Source: a virus
Length of the DNA: 40,682 bases
IMG/VR virus record: IMGVR_UViG_3300031521_000157
Span: 1-40,682 of that record
Strand: one strand, 5' to 3'
In this document: in pieces, positions 24,720 through 29,870 of the stretch
Numbering within the stretch: position 1 is the first letter of the stretch
How the letters are laid out: the number at the start of each line of letters is the position of its first letter
Translations under genes and position numbers: made by a program
Notes under the pieces: model-generated
What the model saw: only the letters and a program-made list of their open reading frames with translations
What the model was told of the DNA's origin: nothing
Database searches by the model: none

Positions 24720-24947
24720 ATGACCGATAAAAATCAACCCCAAGTAGAAAATGACCAGGAGTTCAATGAACTTCTAATAGCAGGCTTTAAAGAAACCATT
24801 AGCCAATTATTAAACAAACGACAACAAGAAAAAGTCGAGAATTTGATATTGGGTGGTGCTTACGGCATGTTATTGGGAGGAATTGTAATGATTGGCATTT
24901 ACACACTCGACAAGAAAATCACGGATCAGATCAAACCAGTAGAATAG
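24720..24947 (+). CDS. Small single-helix membrane protein, 75 aa
   Basis: An acidic N-terminal half (residues 1-40, polar and predicted helical) is followed by one membrane helix (LILGGAYGMLLGGIVMIGIYTL, about 42-63) and a short charged tail ending PVE. It is a single-gene transcription unit, with its own promoter (24662) and terminator (24952). The gene at 26721 has the same arrangement (promoter, one-helix protein ending QPVE, near-identical terminator), so the two are probably distant paralogues. Function unknown. Confidence 0.75.
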   Translation: MTDKNQPQVENDQEFNELLIAGFKETISQLLNKRQQEKVENLILGGAYGMLLGGIVMIGIYTLDKKITDQIKPVE

Positions 24948-24951
24948 ATTC

Positions 24952-24988
24952 AAAGAGAGATATCATAGAAATATGGTATTCTCTTTTT
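24952..24988 (+). terminator. GAAA-capped intrinsic terminator
   Basis: AAAGAGA (24952-24958) pairs with TCTCTTT (24980-24986), continued by TATCATA/TATGGTA around a GAAA tetraloop (24968-24971), then TTTTT. It is nearly identical to the terminator at 26922, with one T-A to C-G covariation in the upper stem. Its T-run overlaps the next promoter's first hexamer. Confidence 0.9.
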
Positions 24989-25015
24989 CCTCGCAGGAAT
25001 TACACATCATATAAT
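24987..25015 (+). promoter_or_regulatory. Promoter for structured RNA 1
   Basis: TTCCTC (24987-24992), spacer GCAGGAATTACACATCA (17 bases), perfect TATAAT (25010-25015), then GAGAAGTAA. It points directly into a folded non-coding segment. Confidence 0.85.
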
Positions 25016-25132
25016 GAGAAGTAATCCCGTGAGGGATGGTAAGATGCGAATGCGGAGGATGAGATATCCTTCCTACTACACAAAGAAGAACAGTGTTAAA
25101 TTAATATATTTCGTCAGTATATTAAGCTTCTC
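25016..25132 (+). ncRNA. Candidate structured RNA 1
   Basis: Three hairpins follow the promoter: ATCCC/GGGAT with a GTGA (GNRA-type) tetraloop (25024-25037); GGAGGAT/ATCCTTCC with one bulge (25054-25073); and TTAATATA/TATATTAA (25101-25108/25118-25125). GAGAAG (25016-25021) could pair with CTTCTC (25127-25132), enclosing all three, but those first bases lie at or just before the expected start of transcription, so this last pairing is uncertain. No ribosome site or credible gene lies here. Confidence 0.6.
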
Positions 25133-25174
25133 ATATAAATTTTCTAAAAATTCCCCGGGAGGAAAAATCGAAAA

Positions 25175-25203
25175 TAACTCGCAAGAGTTACACACCATAT
25201 AAT
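25175..25203 (+). promoter_or_regulatory. Promoter for structured RNA 2
   Basis: TAACTC (25175-25180), spacer GCAAGAGTTACACACCA (17 bases), TATAAT (25198-25203), then GAAAAGATAAG. Confidence 0.8.
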
Positions 25204-25206
25204 GAA

Positions 25207-25294
25207 AAGATAAGAATTAAAACGCGATATAAAGGTCAACAGTCAAAAACTGTTAAGGGTCCGAATCCCAGATATTGGTGGCGCTTATCTTTTT
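25207..25294 (+). ncRNA. Candidate structured RNA 2 (about 85 nt, partly tRNA-like)
   Basis: AAGATAAG (25207-25214) pairs with CTTATCTT (25284-25291) and runs straight into a T-run, so the closing stem doubles as the terminator of a discrete short RNA. Inside, CGATAT (25225-25230) pairs with ATATTG (25272-25277) and encloses two hairpins: AACAG/CTGTT with a seven-base loop (25238-25254) and GGG/CCC with the seven-base loop TCCGAAT (25257-25269). The last resembles a tRNA T-loop (TTCRANY with one change) and the first an anticodon arm, but there is no D-arm, the T-stem is short and no CCA or good acceptor exists. It is not a normal tRNA; a tRNA-like regulator or mimic is possible. Confidence 0.65.
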
Positions 25295-25321
25295 GCTCGC
25301 GTCAAAAACACCGGCTATAAT
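25293..25321 (+). promoter_or_regulatory. Promoter for structured RNA 3
   Basis: TTGCTC (25293-25298) begins inside the T-run of RNA 2. It is followed by spacer GCGTCAAAAACACCGGC (17 bases) and TATAAT (25316-25321), then GAGAAGTAATACTTAG. Confidence 0.85.
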
Positions 25322-25410
25322 GAGAAGTAATACTTAGACAGTGCTACCTATATTAGAGGCAGACGTTCGCACATATAGTGCAACACTAAGTATTATTTCT
25401 CCTATATTTT
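25322..25410 (+). ncRNA. Candidate structured RNA 3 / leader of the gene at 25434
   Basis: GAGAAGTAATACTTAG (25322-25337) pairs with CTAAGTATTATTTCTC (25386-25401): 16 bp with one G.U pair. Inside, CTATAT (25348-25353) pairs with ATATAG (25373-25378) with TGC/GCA flanks (25342-25344/25380-25382), making a rod. CTATATTTTTT follows, so the element could terminate transcription or act as an attenuator before the gene whose ribosome site is at 25420. The first five or six bases of the 5' arm may lie upstream of the actual transcription start, leaving at least 10 bp of the closing stem in the RNA. Confidence 0.65.
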
Positions 25411-25433
25411 TTCTCACTCTTGAAAGGAGTAAA

Positions 25434-25754
25434 ATGTACGACAAACTTGTTTTTGACATCACCCCAGAAAATAAGATCTATGTCTGTATGACCTTTTCCC
25501 AAGACATGTACAATCAACTTGGACAGAAAAGCTTACTCGCTATGACTTTCGATTTCTTAGCTCTAGAGCCACGAACGGTCACTGCAACAATTCAGGACAA
25601 GAATCGTAAGGTAACCATATCCTGGCTACTACCAATCAGTTTGGCAGAGTTCCTAACTGAGAAGTTCGCCCAGACTCCGAACGTGGATATTTACGTTCTG
25701 AATCGATATCTGGAAGTAGTGTTGAGCATTTATCGAGCAATGGCACGGAGTTAA
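25434..25754 (+). CDS. Hypothetical protein, 106 aa, behind structured RNA 3
   Basis: The start at ATG 25434 is fixed by CTTGAAAGGAG at 25420-25429; in-frame codons upstream fall within the folded RNA and are not credible coding. The protein is soluble: KLVFDITPENKIYVCMTF, a central TVTATIQDKNRKVTISWLLP beta-type stretch, and a C-terminal helix. It resembles no family I know. If RNA 3 is an attenuator, this gene is its direct target. A 31-residue reading frame follows two bases after its stop. Confidence 0.7.
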   Translation: MYDKLVFDITPENKIYVCMTFSQDMYNQLGQKSLLAMTFDFLALEPRTVTATIQDKNRKVTISWLLPISLAEFLTEKFAQTPNVDIYVLNRYLEVVLSIYRAMARS

Positions 25755-25756
25755 AA

Positions 25757-25852
25757 ATGAAACACAACTTCATGGTTACCTGGAAATATCACGGTCTTAA
25801 AGCAGCATTAAAATGGCTTTTCTGGGCCATTGTTTTTAACGACAAATCGTAA
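25757..25852 (+). CDS. Tiny basic, aromatic peptide, 31 aa
   Basis: ATG 25757 follows CGGAG by seven bases and opens MKHNFMVTWKYHGLKAALKW, then LFWAIVFNDKS. It is amphipathic at the N-terminus with a hydrophobic WLFWAIVF stretch, typical of small membrane-active peptides. It fills the gap between two clear genes with proper spacing. Reality is likely but unproven; function unknown. Confidence 0.5.
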   Translation: MKHNFMVTWKYHGLKAALKWLFWAIVFNDKS

Positions 25853-25871
25853 GTCTCTTGAAAGGAGCAAT

Positions 25872-26645
25872 ATGAATACCGAAATTGTAAGGAAAGTCGC
25901 ATATCAAGTCGGAGGAAAGTTGTCGAAAAATTCTCCAAGTATTCTCACCGCAATGGCTGTTGGAGGGTTGATCACAACTGTGATTCTGGCTGTACGGGCA
26001 ACTCCTAAAGCCATTCAGAAGTGTGATGACGAAGAAGTATATTTTGAAAAAGAAACAGGTGTACTTCGCCGTCTGACAGTAATCGAAATGGCCCGTCTGA
26101 CCTGGAAAGAATATATCCCGACAGTGGTCATGGCTGGCGCTACGATCGGCTGTATCATTGGTGCAAACTCGATCAGTGCTCGCCGAGCAGCGGTTCTGGC
26201 CAGCGCATATTCTTTGGCTGAAACAACCATGAAGGAATATCAGGCCAAAGTGGTTGAGACTATGGGCAAGAACAAAGAGCAGAAAGTTCAGGACGAGATT
26301 GCCCAGGATAAACTCAATGCCAATCCGATCGAGAAAAACACGGTTATTATTACTGGCAAGGGTGACATGCTTTGCTACGAGTCATATTCTGGTCGGTACT
26401 TCCAGAGTGACATTGAGACTCTGCGCCGGATTGAGAATATGCTCAACAAGAAACTTCTTACCGAGATGTACATTACCCTCAATGACTTCTATTCAGAAAT
26501 TGGCCTCGAGCAAGTAGCAATGGGTGGTGAGATCGGTTGGGAGGTCAATCATGAGATGATTGATCTGATGTATAGCGCCAAACTCACCAGTGACAATCGA
26601 CCATGCATCGTGGTACATCTGCACGCTTCGCCAAGAGATCTTTAA
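25872..26645 (+). CDS. DUF6353-like phage membrane protein, copy A
   Basis: The 257-residue product has an N-terminal helix after KLSKNSPSILTAMAVGGLITTVILAVRATPKA, a second one (YIPTVVMAGATIGCIIGA, about 81-98), then SARRAAVLASAYSLAETTMKEYQAKVVETMGKNKEQ and a soluble C-terminal domain with DMLCYESYSGRYFQS. The same plan is repeated in the protein at 32377 (copy B), so the two are paralogues about 6 kb apart. I associate the family with DUF6353, known from phages and not characterised. The start at 25872 follows CTTGAAAGGAG. A pore, an envelope-stress or a superinfection role would all be guesses. Confidence 0.7.
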   Translation: MNTEIVRKVAYQVGGKLSKNSPSILTAMAVGGLITTVILAVRATPKAIQKCDDEEVYFEKETGVLRRLTVIEMARLTWKEYIPTVVMAGATIGCIIGANSISARRAAVLASAYSLAETTMKEYQAKVVETMGKNKEQKVQDEIAQDKLNANPIEKNTVIITGKGDMLCYESYSGRYFQSDIETLRRIENMLNKKLLTEMYITLNDFYSEIGLEQVAMGGEIGWEVNHEMIDLMYSAKLTSDNRPCIVVHLHASPRDL

Positions 26646-26652
26646 CCATATT

Positions 26653-26681
26653 CTCCTCGCGTGAATTACACAGCATATAAT
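26653..26681 (+). promoter_or_regulatory. Promoter, CTCGC/TATAAT family
   Basis: CTCCTC (26653-26658), spacer GCGTGAATTACACAGCA (17 bases), TATAAT (26676-26681), then GATAAGT. Drives the small membrane protein at 26721. Confidence 0.85.
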
Positions 26682-26720
26682 GATAAGTTATATTCTAATC
26701 ATTCAACAAGGAGAAATCAC

Positions 26721-26906
26721 ATGTTTGACAAAATTAAAGAGACTATCACCAGCAAGGCTTTACGCCAGCATGTTACTGAAACAGTTATACAGGCCACCGG
26801 AGTTATTATACTCTCGTGGGTTGTCGTTGTTGCAGCGAATGCAGTTAAAGATGTTGTGGTGATGGGCATCGACAAGATGACAAGCACGGACCAACCGGTC
26901 GAGTAA
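26721..26906 (+). CDS. Small single-helix membrane protein, 61 aa
   Basis: MFDKIKETITSKALRQHV, an amphipathic start, precedes a membrane helix (IQATGVIILSWVVVVAANAVKDVVVMGI, about 24-51) and a short tail ending in TDQPVE. The ribosome site is AAGGAG (26708-26713). Together with its promoter and terminator it forms an isolated transcription unit. The QPVE/KPVE tail and the flanking elements link it to the gene at 24720. Function unknown. Confidence 0.75.
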   Translation: MFDKIKETITSKALRQHVTETVIQATGVIILSWVVVVAANAVKDVVVMGIDKMTSTDQPVE

Positions 26907-26921
26907 GAAGAAACACTATCA

Positions 26922-26960
26922 AAAGAGAGATATCACAGAAATGTGGTATTCTCTTTTTTT
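26922..26960 (+). terminator. GAAA-capped intrinsic terminator (paralogue of 24952)
   Basis: AAAGAGA (26922-26928) with TCTCTTT, upper stem TATCACA/TGTGGTA around GAAA, then seven T. Relative to the copy at 24952 one pair is changed on both sides, preserving the stem. Confidence 0.9.
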
Positions 26961-26983
26961 AACTCTTGAAAGGAGAGATTAAA

Positions 26984-27247
26984 ATGTGTGAAATGTGTAT
27001 GTCATACGTAAAAAATGATAAACCACAATTTGAGAAACTTGAGGATGCATTGGAAGAGCTTAAAGTTATGAGGTATGAGTTTAACCAACTCCTTGTCATT
27101 GCTCAGGACAGCAAGACCAAGAACGAAGTGGTCGCTAAGGATTGCTTATTGATCCTTGAAAATATCGACCGGTTGAAAATTGTCCTGGTCAAGATGAAGT
27201 GGATTGACCTGGAAAAGAATATCAAGACGAAGTTCGATATTCGGTAA
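26984..27247 (+). CDS. Hypothetical helical protein, 87 aa
   Basis: Start at ATG 26984 (TTGAAAGGAG upstream). The N-terminus MCEMCMSY contains a C-x-x-C pair; the rest alternates charged and hydrophobic residues with a heptad-like appearance (FEKLEDALEELKVMRYEFNQLLV, then LILENIDRLKIVLVKM), suggesting a coiled coil. It lacks a membrane segment. It precedes a truncated gene with a comparable helical composition. Function unknown. Confidence 0.65.
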   Translation: MCEMCMSYVKNDKPQFEKLEDALEELKVMRYEFNQLLVIAQDSKTKNEVVAKDCLLILENIDRLKIVLVKMKWIDLEKNIKTKFDIR

Positions 27248-27251
27248 TGCT

Positions 27252-27618
27252 ATGATCACCGACAAACAAAGGCTCAACGCCATCGACATTCGTGCCAATA
27301 TTCGCAATATTCGCGAAAAATACGAAGAACTTAAGACCAATACAAAAAATAAAAACCTACAAATTCAATGTCAACATTGGATCAATGAGTGCGACGACAT
27401 CGAGTATTGGTGTTTAAGTATGATTGCTCAGTATCAATTTGACCACGCACGATCGGCATTAGATATTCCTGTACCAGTATTAATTTGACCACGCACGATC
27501 GGCATTAGATATTCCTGTACCAGTAGCCGAGATCAAACCGCAGAATATCGTTGTCAAGATATGGATCCAAATCGTGAACGAGATCATTGCCAGAGTGAAA
27601 CTTATTCTGGGAAAATAG
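27252..27618 (+). pseudogene. Small helical-protein gene truncated by a 46-bp tandem duplication
   Basis: The frame opens at ATG 27252 and now stops at 27486-27488 (78 codons). A near-exact duplication with period 46 bases (44-base copies at 27436-27479 and 27482-27525) shifts the frame. Removing one period joins ...ALDIPVPV to AEIKPQNIVVKIWIQIVNE and on to a TAG at 27616, giving a 106-residue protein with a C-terminal helix. Both parts have coherent codon use, so the longer product is the ancestral one. The current product may still work or the duplication may be an assembly error. Confidence 0.7.
27436..27525 (+). repeat. 46-bp-period tandem duplication
   Basis: A 44-base segment starting AATTTGACCACGCACG occurs at 27436-27479 and again at 27482-27525 with no differences; the two bases between the copies are TT. 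The absence of divergence points to a recent event. Confidence 0.95.
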
Positions 27619-27633
27619 TTAGTTTCTCCTAAC

Positions 27634-27662
27634 TATATCGCAAGATTTACATGCGGTATAGT
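27634..27662 (+). promoter_or_regulatory. Promoter, CTCGC/TATAAT family (variant)
   Basis: TATATC (27634-27639), spacer GCAAGATTTACATGCGG (17 bases), TATAGT (27657-27662). The first hexamer is degraded but GC, TTTACA and the spacing are kept. A small hairpin (AGTTAG/CTAACT, 27617-27634) lies just upstream. Drives the gene at 27697. Confidence 0.6.
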
Positions 27663-27696
27663 GAACACCCATCCGCACGACAAAAGGAGAAACACA

Positions 27697-27855
27697 ATGT
27701 TAAAACGCATTTGGATCGAAACTCAGTTGGAGATCGGTTGGTGGATTGGAACAATGATGGGGATGTCTACCTGCCCTGGCGGAACATTTTGGGATGCTTT
27801 GAAAGACAAGAAAACCGTCAAAGCTATAGCTCGTTCCATCATGTTAGACAAGTAA
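27697..27855 (+). CDS. Small hypothetical protein, 52 aa
   Basis: ATG 27697 follows AAAAGGAG. The product is MLKRIWIETQLEIGWWIGTM, MGMSTCPGGTFWDALKDKKT and a helical end. A tryptophan-rich, moderately hydrophobic first half could associate with a membrane surface. It is an isolated unit between a promoter (27634) and a terminator (27863). Function unknown. Confidence 0.6.
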   Translation: MLKRIWIETQLEIGWWIGTMMGMSTCPGGTFWDALKDKKTVKAIARSIMLDK

Positions 27856-27862
27856 GTAATAC

Positions 27863-27900
27863 AAAGAGGGTATCGTCGAAAGATGGTATCTTTCTTTTTT
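27863..27900 (+). terminator. Intrinsic terminator, GAAA loop
   Basis: AAAGAGGGTATC-GTC and GAT-GGTATCTTTCTTT arms flank GAAA (27878-27881), followed by a T-run. It belongs to the same family as those at 24952 and 26922 but is more diverged. Confidence 0.8.
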
Positions 27901-27940
27901 CATATTCTACGTAACATCATTCAGTAAGAGGAGTTGTACC

Positions 27941-28144
27941 ATGGATTTCAAAGCAAAGTTCGCCCAGGTTAAAGAAGTTGTCGTCGCCAACAAGGCCGTC
28001 ATTATTGAGAAGAGTGTCATGATCGCTGGGGCCGCGCTCGGTGCCCTGATCGCCGGCATCGTCTCCAACGCCATTTCCCCCGACGAAGACAGCGTCATCG
28101 TTGATGCTCCGGCCAGAACAGAAGAGGAGGTGGAGGGTCTGTAA
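27941..28144 (+). CDS. Small single-helix membrane protein, 67 aa
   Basis: Residues 1-25 form a charged amphipathic helix (FKAKFAQVKEVVVANKAVII). A membrane helix rich in Ala and Gly follows (VMIAGAALGALIAGIVSNAI, about 27-46), then an acidic tail (SPDEDSVIV, TEEEVEGL). The codons are richer in G and C than those of adjacent genes, hinting at high expression or separate origin. Ribosome site AAGAGGAG. Function unknown. Confidence 0.75.
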   Translation: MDFKAKFAQVKEVVVANKAVIIEKSVMIAGAALGALIAGIVSNAISPDEDSVIVDAPARTEEEVEGL

Positions 28145-28183
28145 AAAATTGTAACAAACGTTTAACCAAAAGGTCTATCTGAG

Positions 28184-28217
28184 TTAAGGAGTCAAGTCGC
28201 AGGGATGAGACTCCTTA
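28184..28217 (+). terminator. Hairpin before structured RNA 4
   Basis: TAAGGAGTC (28185-28193) pairs perfectly with GACTCCTTA (28209-28217), 15-base loop, followed by TCTTTT. It probably ends the upstream transcript. The bases CAAGTCGC...TATCTT (28193-28221) also repeat the geometry of the phage promoter family (GC plus 15 bases plus TAT) in degraded form. Confidence 0.6.
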
Positions 28218-28327
28218 TCTTTTAAAAGGGTAGTAGACACGCTACAAATGTCGCAATCTGGTACTGATCAAATCGGACCGGCGTTTACTATCCTTTTAAA
28301 AGATACATTCGTATCCTATACTTTTTT
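28218..28327 (+). ncRNA. Candidate structured RNA 4 / leader of the gene at 28348
   Basis: The arms 28218-28238 and 28283-28303 pair over 21 bp without interruption, two pairs being G.U, which only RNA can form well. Within lie two hairpins: GC-x-AC/GT-x-GC around AAAT, and GGTaCTGAT/ATCGGACC (28260-28279) with one bulged A and loop CAA. A short GATAC/GTATC hairpin (28302-28315) and six T (28322-28327) follow, then CTCTTGAAAGGAG for the next gene. The order [closed branched element]-CCTATAC-T6-ribosome site matches RNA 3. It can be a terminator-coupled leader or a processed RNA. Confidence 0.65.
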
Positions 28328-28347
28328 CTCTTGAAAGGAGAATCGTA

Positions 28348-28545
28348 ATGAAAAAATATGGTAAGGTTCGTCGTCAGAAGAATGCTTTGGCCAGGCTAAA
28401 TGTAGCTCTTAAGTTGTATACAAACCGAGGAATCGCCAGCGGTTATATCAACATTAACACTACTATTTTTTGGAATGCTTGGGCCGATCGTGTTCGTAAT
28501 GATATCATCGTGCTGGAAAGAAAACTTGGAGCCGTAAAATGTTAG
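28348..28545 (+). CDS. Small basic protein, 65 aa
   Basis: A very basic N-terminus (KKYGKVRRQKNALARLNVAL) suggests nucleic acid or phosphate-backbone binding; the remainder (INTTIFWNAWADRVRNDIIV) is helical. It follows structured RNA 4 with a strong TTGAAAGGAG site, and its last seven bases overlap the next small gene. An RNA-binding partner of the upstream element is an attractive idea without direct evidence. Confidence 0.65.
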   Translation: MKKYGKVRRQKNALARLNVALKLYTNRGIASGYININTTIFWNAWADRVRNDIIVLERKLGAVKC

Positions 28546-28631
28546 AAGTTATCAAATCAATCCTGTTCTATATTTGGTACTGGTTGATGCTTATCATTGA
28601 GCTAATCATCAGTTTTGTTCAAGGCAGATAA
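28539..28631 (+). CDS. Tiny transmembrane peptide, 30 aa
   Basis: The frame starts at ATG 28539 inside the end of the preceding gene, preceded by GGAG (28529-28532), and reads MLEVIKSILFYIWYWLMLII then ELIISFVQGR. Almost the entire peptide is one membrane helix with few charges. Small, coupled, and flanked by proper genes on both sides, so probably expressed. Candidate membrane toxin, lysis or superinfection peptide, not provable here. Confidence 0.5.
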   Translation: MLEVIKSILFYIWYWLMLIIELIISFVQGR

Positions 28632-28635
28632 ATCC

Positions 28636-29094
28636 ATGTTCTACGAACTGACAAAAGGAAAAAAAGTTCGCCACTATCATGTGGTCGCTAGAAGTATGGG
28701 ATCAAGTTTTGAACCGTTTATCACCTATGATCGTTACACCGCGATTAACAAATTTGAAACGATAAAACAAACGGTTCTTGACACTTCTACAACTTACGAA
28801 ATTCGTCATAATCAAGGACCATCTACAGCAATGTTTGCCGATGGTAGTAGGGTTCGTTGGTACGAGTGTGACAAGTGTTGTGCTCATATTACTCCTATGG
28901 AACAGTCAATCAAAGAGAAGACCCAGGCCGATCAACTCCTGTACAAGGTCATACTGGACTTTCAAGCTCGTGACTCCGGATCTAACTCATTATATTCTGA
29001 CGCAGAAGAAGGCTCGCTTTACAGAGCATACGCAAATGCTCAGGATATGTGCTTGTTTCTACGACAACAAATTCAAGAAAAGGATGGCTTATAA
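28636..29094 (+). CDS. HYHV/WYxC-domain protein, single copy
   Basis: Residues 13-82 of this 152-residue protein form a domain that starts RHYHVV and ends MFADGSRVRWYECDKCC. The next gene holds two further copies, with the same HYHV start, 60-75 residues of spacing and an F[SA]-x3-[IV]-x-[WM]Y-x-C end. The C-terminal half is helical (SIKEKTQADQLLYKVILDF, AYANAQDMCLFLRQQI). The cysteine-rich end (CDKCC) might bind metal. No known family recognised. Start ATG 28636 has only a weak AAGG site; its stop overlaps the next ATG (TAATG). Confidence 0.7.
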   Translation: MFYELTKGKKVRHYHVVARSMGSSFEPFITYDRYTAINKFETIKQTVLDTSTTYEIRHNQGPSTAMFADGSRVRWYECDKCCAHITPMEQSIKEKTQADQLLYKVILDFQARDSGSNSLYSDAEEGSLYRAYANAQDMCLFLRQQIQEKDGL

Positions 29095-29858
29095 TGGAGC
29101 ATAAAACTCCGCACTACCATGTAACCGAAGCATTTCTGGAAGAAGATGGTATTCCGGAAATGAGGATCTTGGATGAGAAGTACCAGGCCATTATTCTCTA
29201 CAACACCAATATCCGATTGTATACCATCGAGACCGGTTGTTCGGTAGATGTGCATGGCGTAGAAAAACTGGAACTCGAACCGGACGGAAAGTTGGTTGTC
29301 GAACGGGATCGAACAACTTTCTCCGATGGTAAGACAATCACCATGTATTCCTGCAATATGAATTGCTCATCGTTGGCAAAAATTGAGAAGTCTGATGATC
29401 AGAAATATGTTGACTGGGCATCTTTCACTATGGGAACCCACGACATGTCATCTTTTCTGGCCAAGAACAAAAATTCATTCGAAGAATTCCTGAATAAGAT
29501 CCTAGAACTATTCAATAAAATTGTTGATGTTGTAACCGAATATGCCAATGCGTTCTGGGAGATCTGGAACGAACGAGATACTCCAGTTAAACATACAAAA
29601 AATCTACACTACCATGTTAATTGTATTCGGTCACACTGGGTTCTCGATGACGAGGAAGTTTATAATTATATGAGTATCGACAATACTCATTCCAAATTAG
29701 TGTATAACCGCTACGTTGACGAAATTGCCCAGCACACCAATCTTACCCCAACAAGGATTTGGGGAGAAGATACCGAGATAACCATATTCTCGAAAGATTT
29801 GAAGGTTCGATGGTATTCTTGTGACATGGATATCTGCAAGAAAAAGATGGCATTCTAA
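29094..29858 (+). CDS. HYHV/WYxC-domain protein, two copies
   Basis: Of the 254 residues, 7-91 (PHYHVT to TFSDGKTITMYSCNMNC) and 172-248 (LHYHVN to IFSKDLKVRWYSCDMDIC) are two copies of the domain seen in the preceding gene. The segment between them is a helical hairpin (FEEFLNKILELFNKIVDVV). Two cysteines close each copy (C-x4-C). Charged, soluble and without a signal peptide, it is probably a cytoplasmic binding protein. The arrangement single-copy then double-copy indicates gene duplication followed by internal fusion. Function unknown. Confidence 0.75.
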   Translation: MEHKTPHYHVTEAFLEEDGIPEMRILDEKYQAIILYNTNIRLYTIETGCSVDVHGVEKLELEPDGKLVVERDRTTFSDGKTITMYSCNMNCSSLAKIEKSDDQKYVDWASFTMGTHDMSSFLAKNKNSFEEFLNKILELFNKIVDVVTEYANAFWEIWNERDTPVKHTKNLHYHVNCIRSHWVLDDEEVYNYMSIDNTHSKLVYNRYVDEIAQHTNLTPTRIWGEDTEITIFSKDLKVRWYSCDMDICKKKMAF

Positions 29859-29870
29859 ATAGGAGAAGTT

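Noticed and set aside
25014-25202. Open frame of 62 codons across structured RNA 1
   Set aside because: Its ATG lies inside TATAATGAG, before the expected transcription start, without a ribosome site, and the frame runs through the next promoter.
25207-25294. Functional tRNA gene
   Set aside because: No D-arm, no T at position 33 of the anticodon-like loop, short T-stem and no acceptor/CCA end; listed instead as a structured RNA.
4585-28327. Retron or group II intron origin for the folded elements
   Set aside because: No reverse transcriptase is encoded anywhere in the window, and no splice or domain V signatures are visible.
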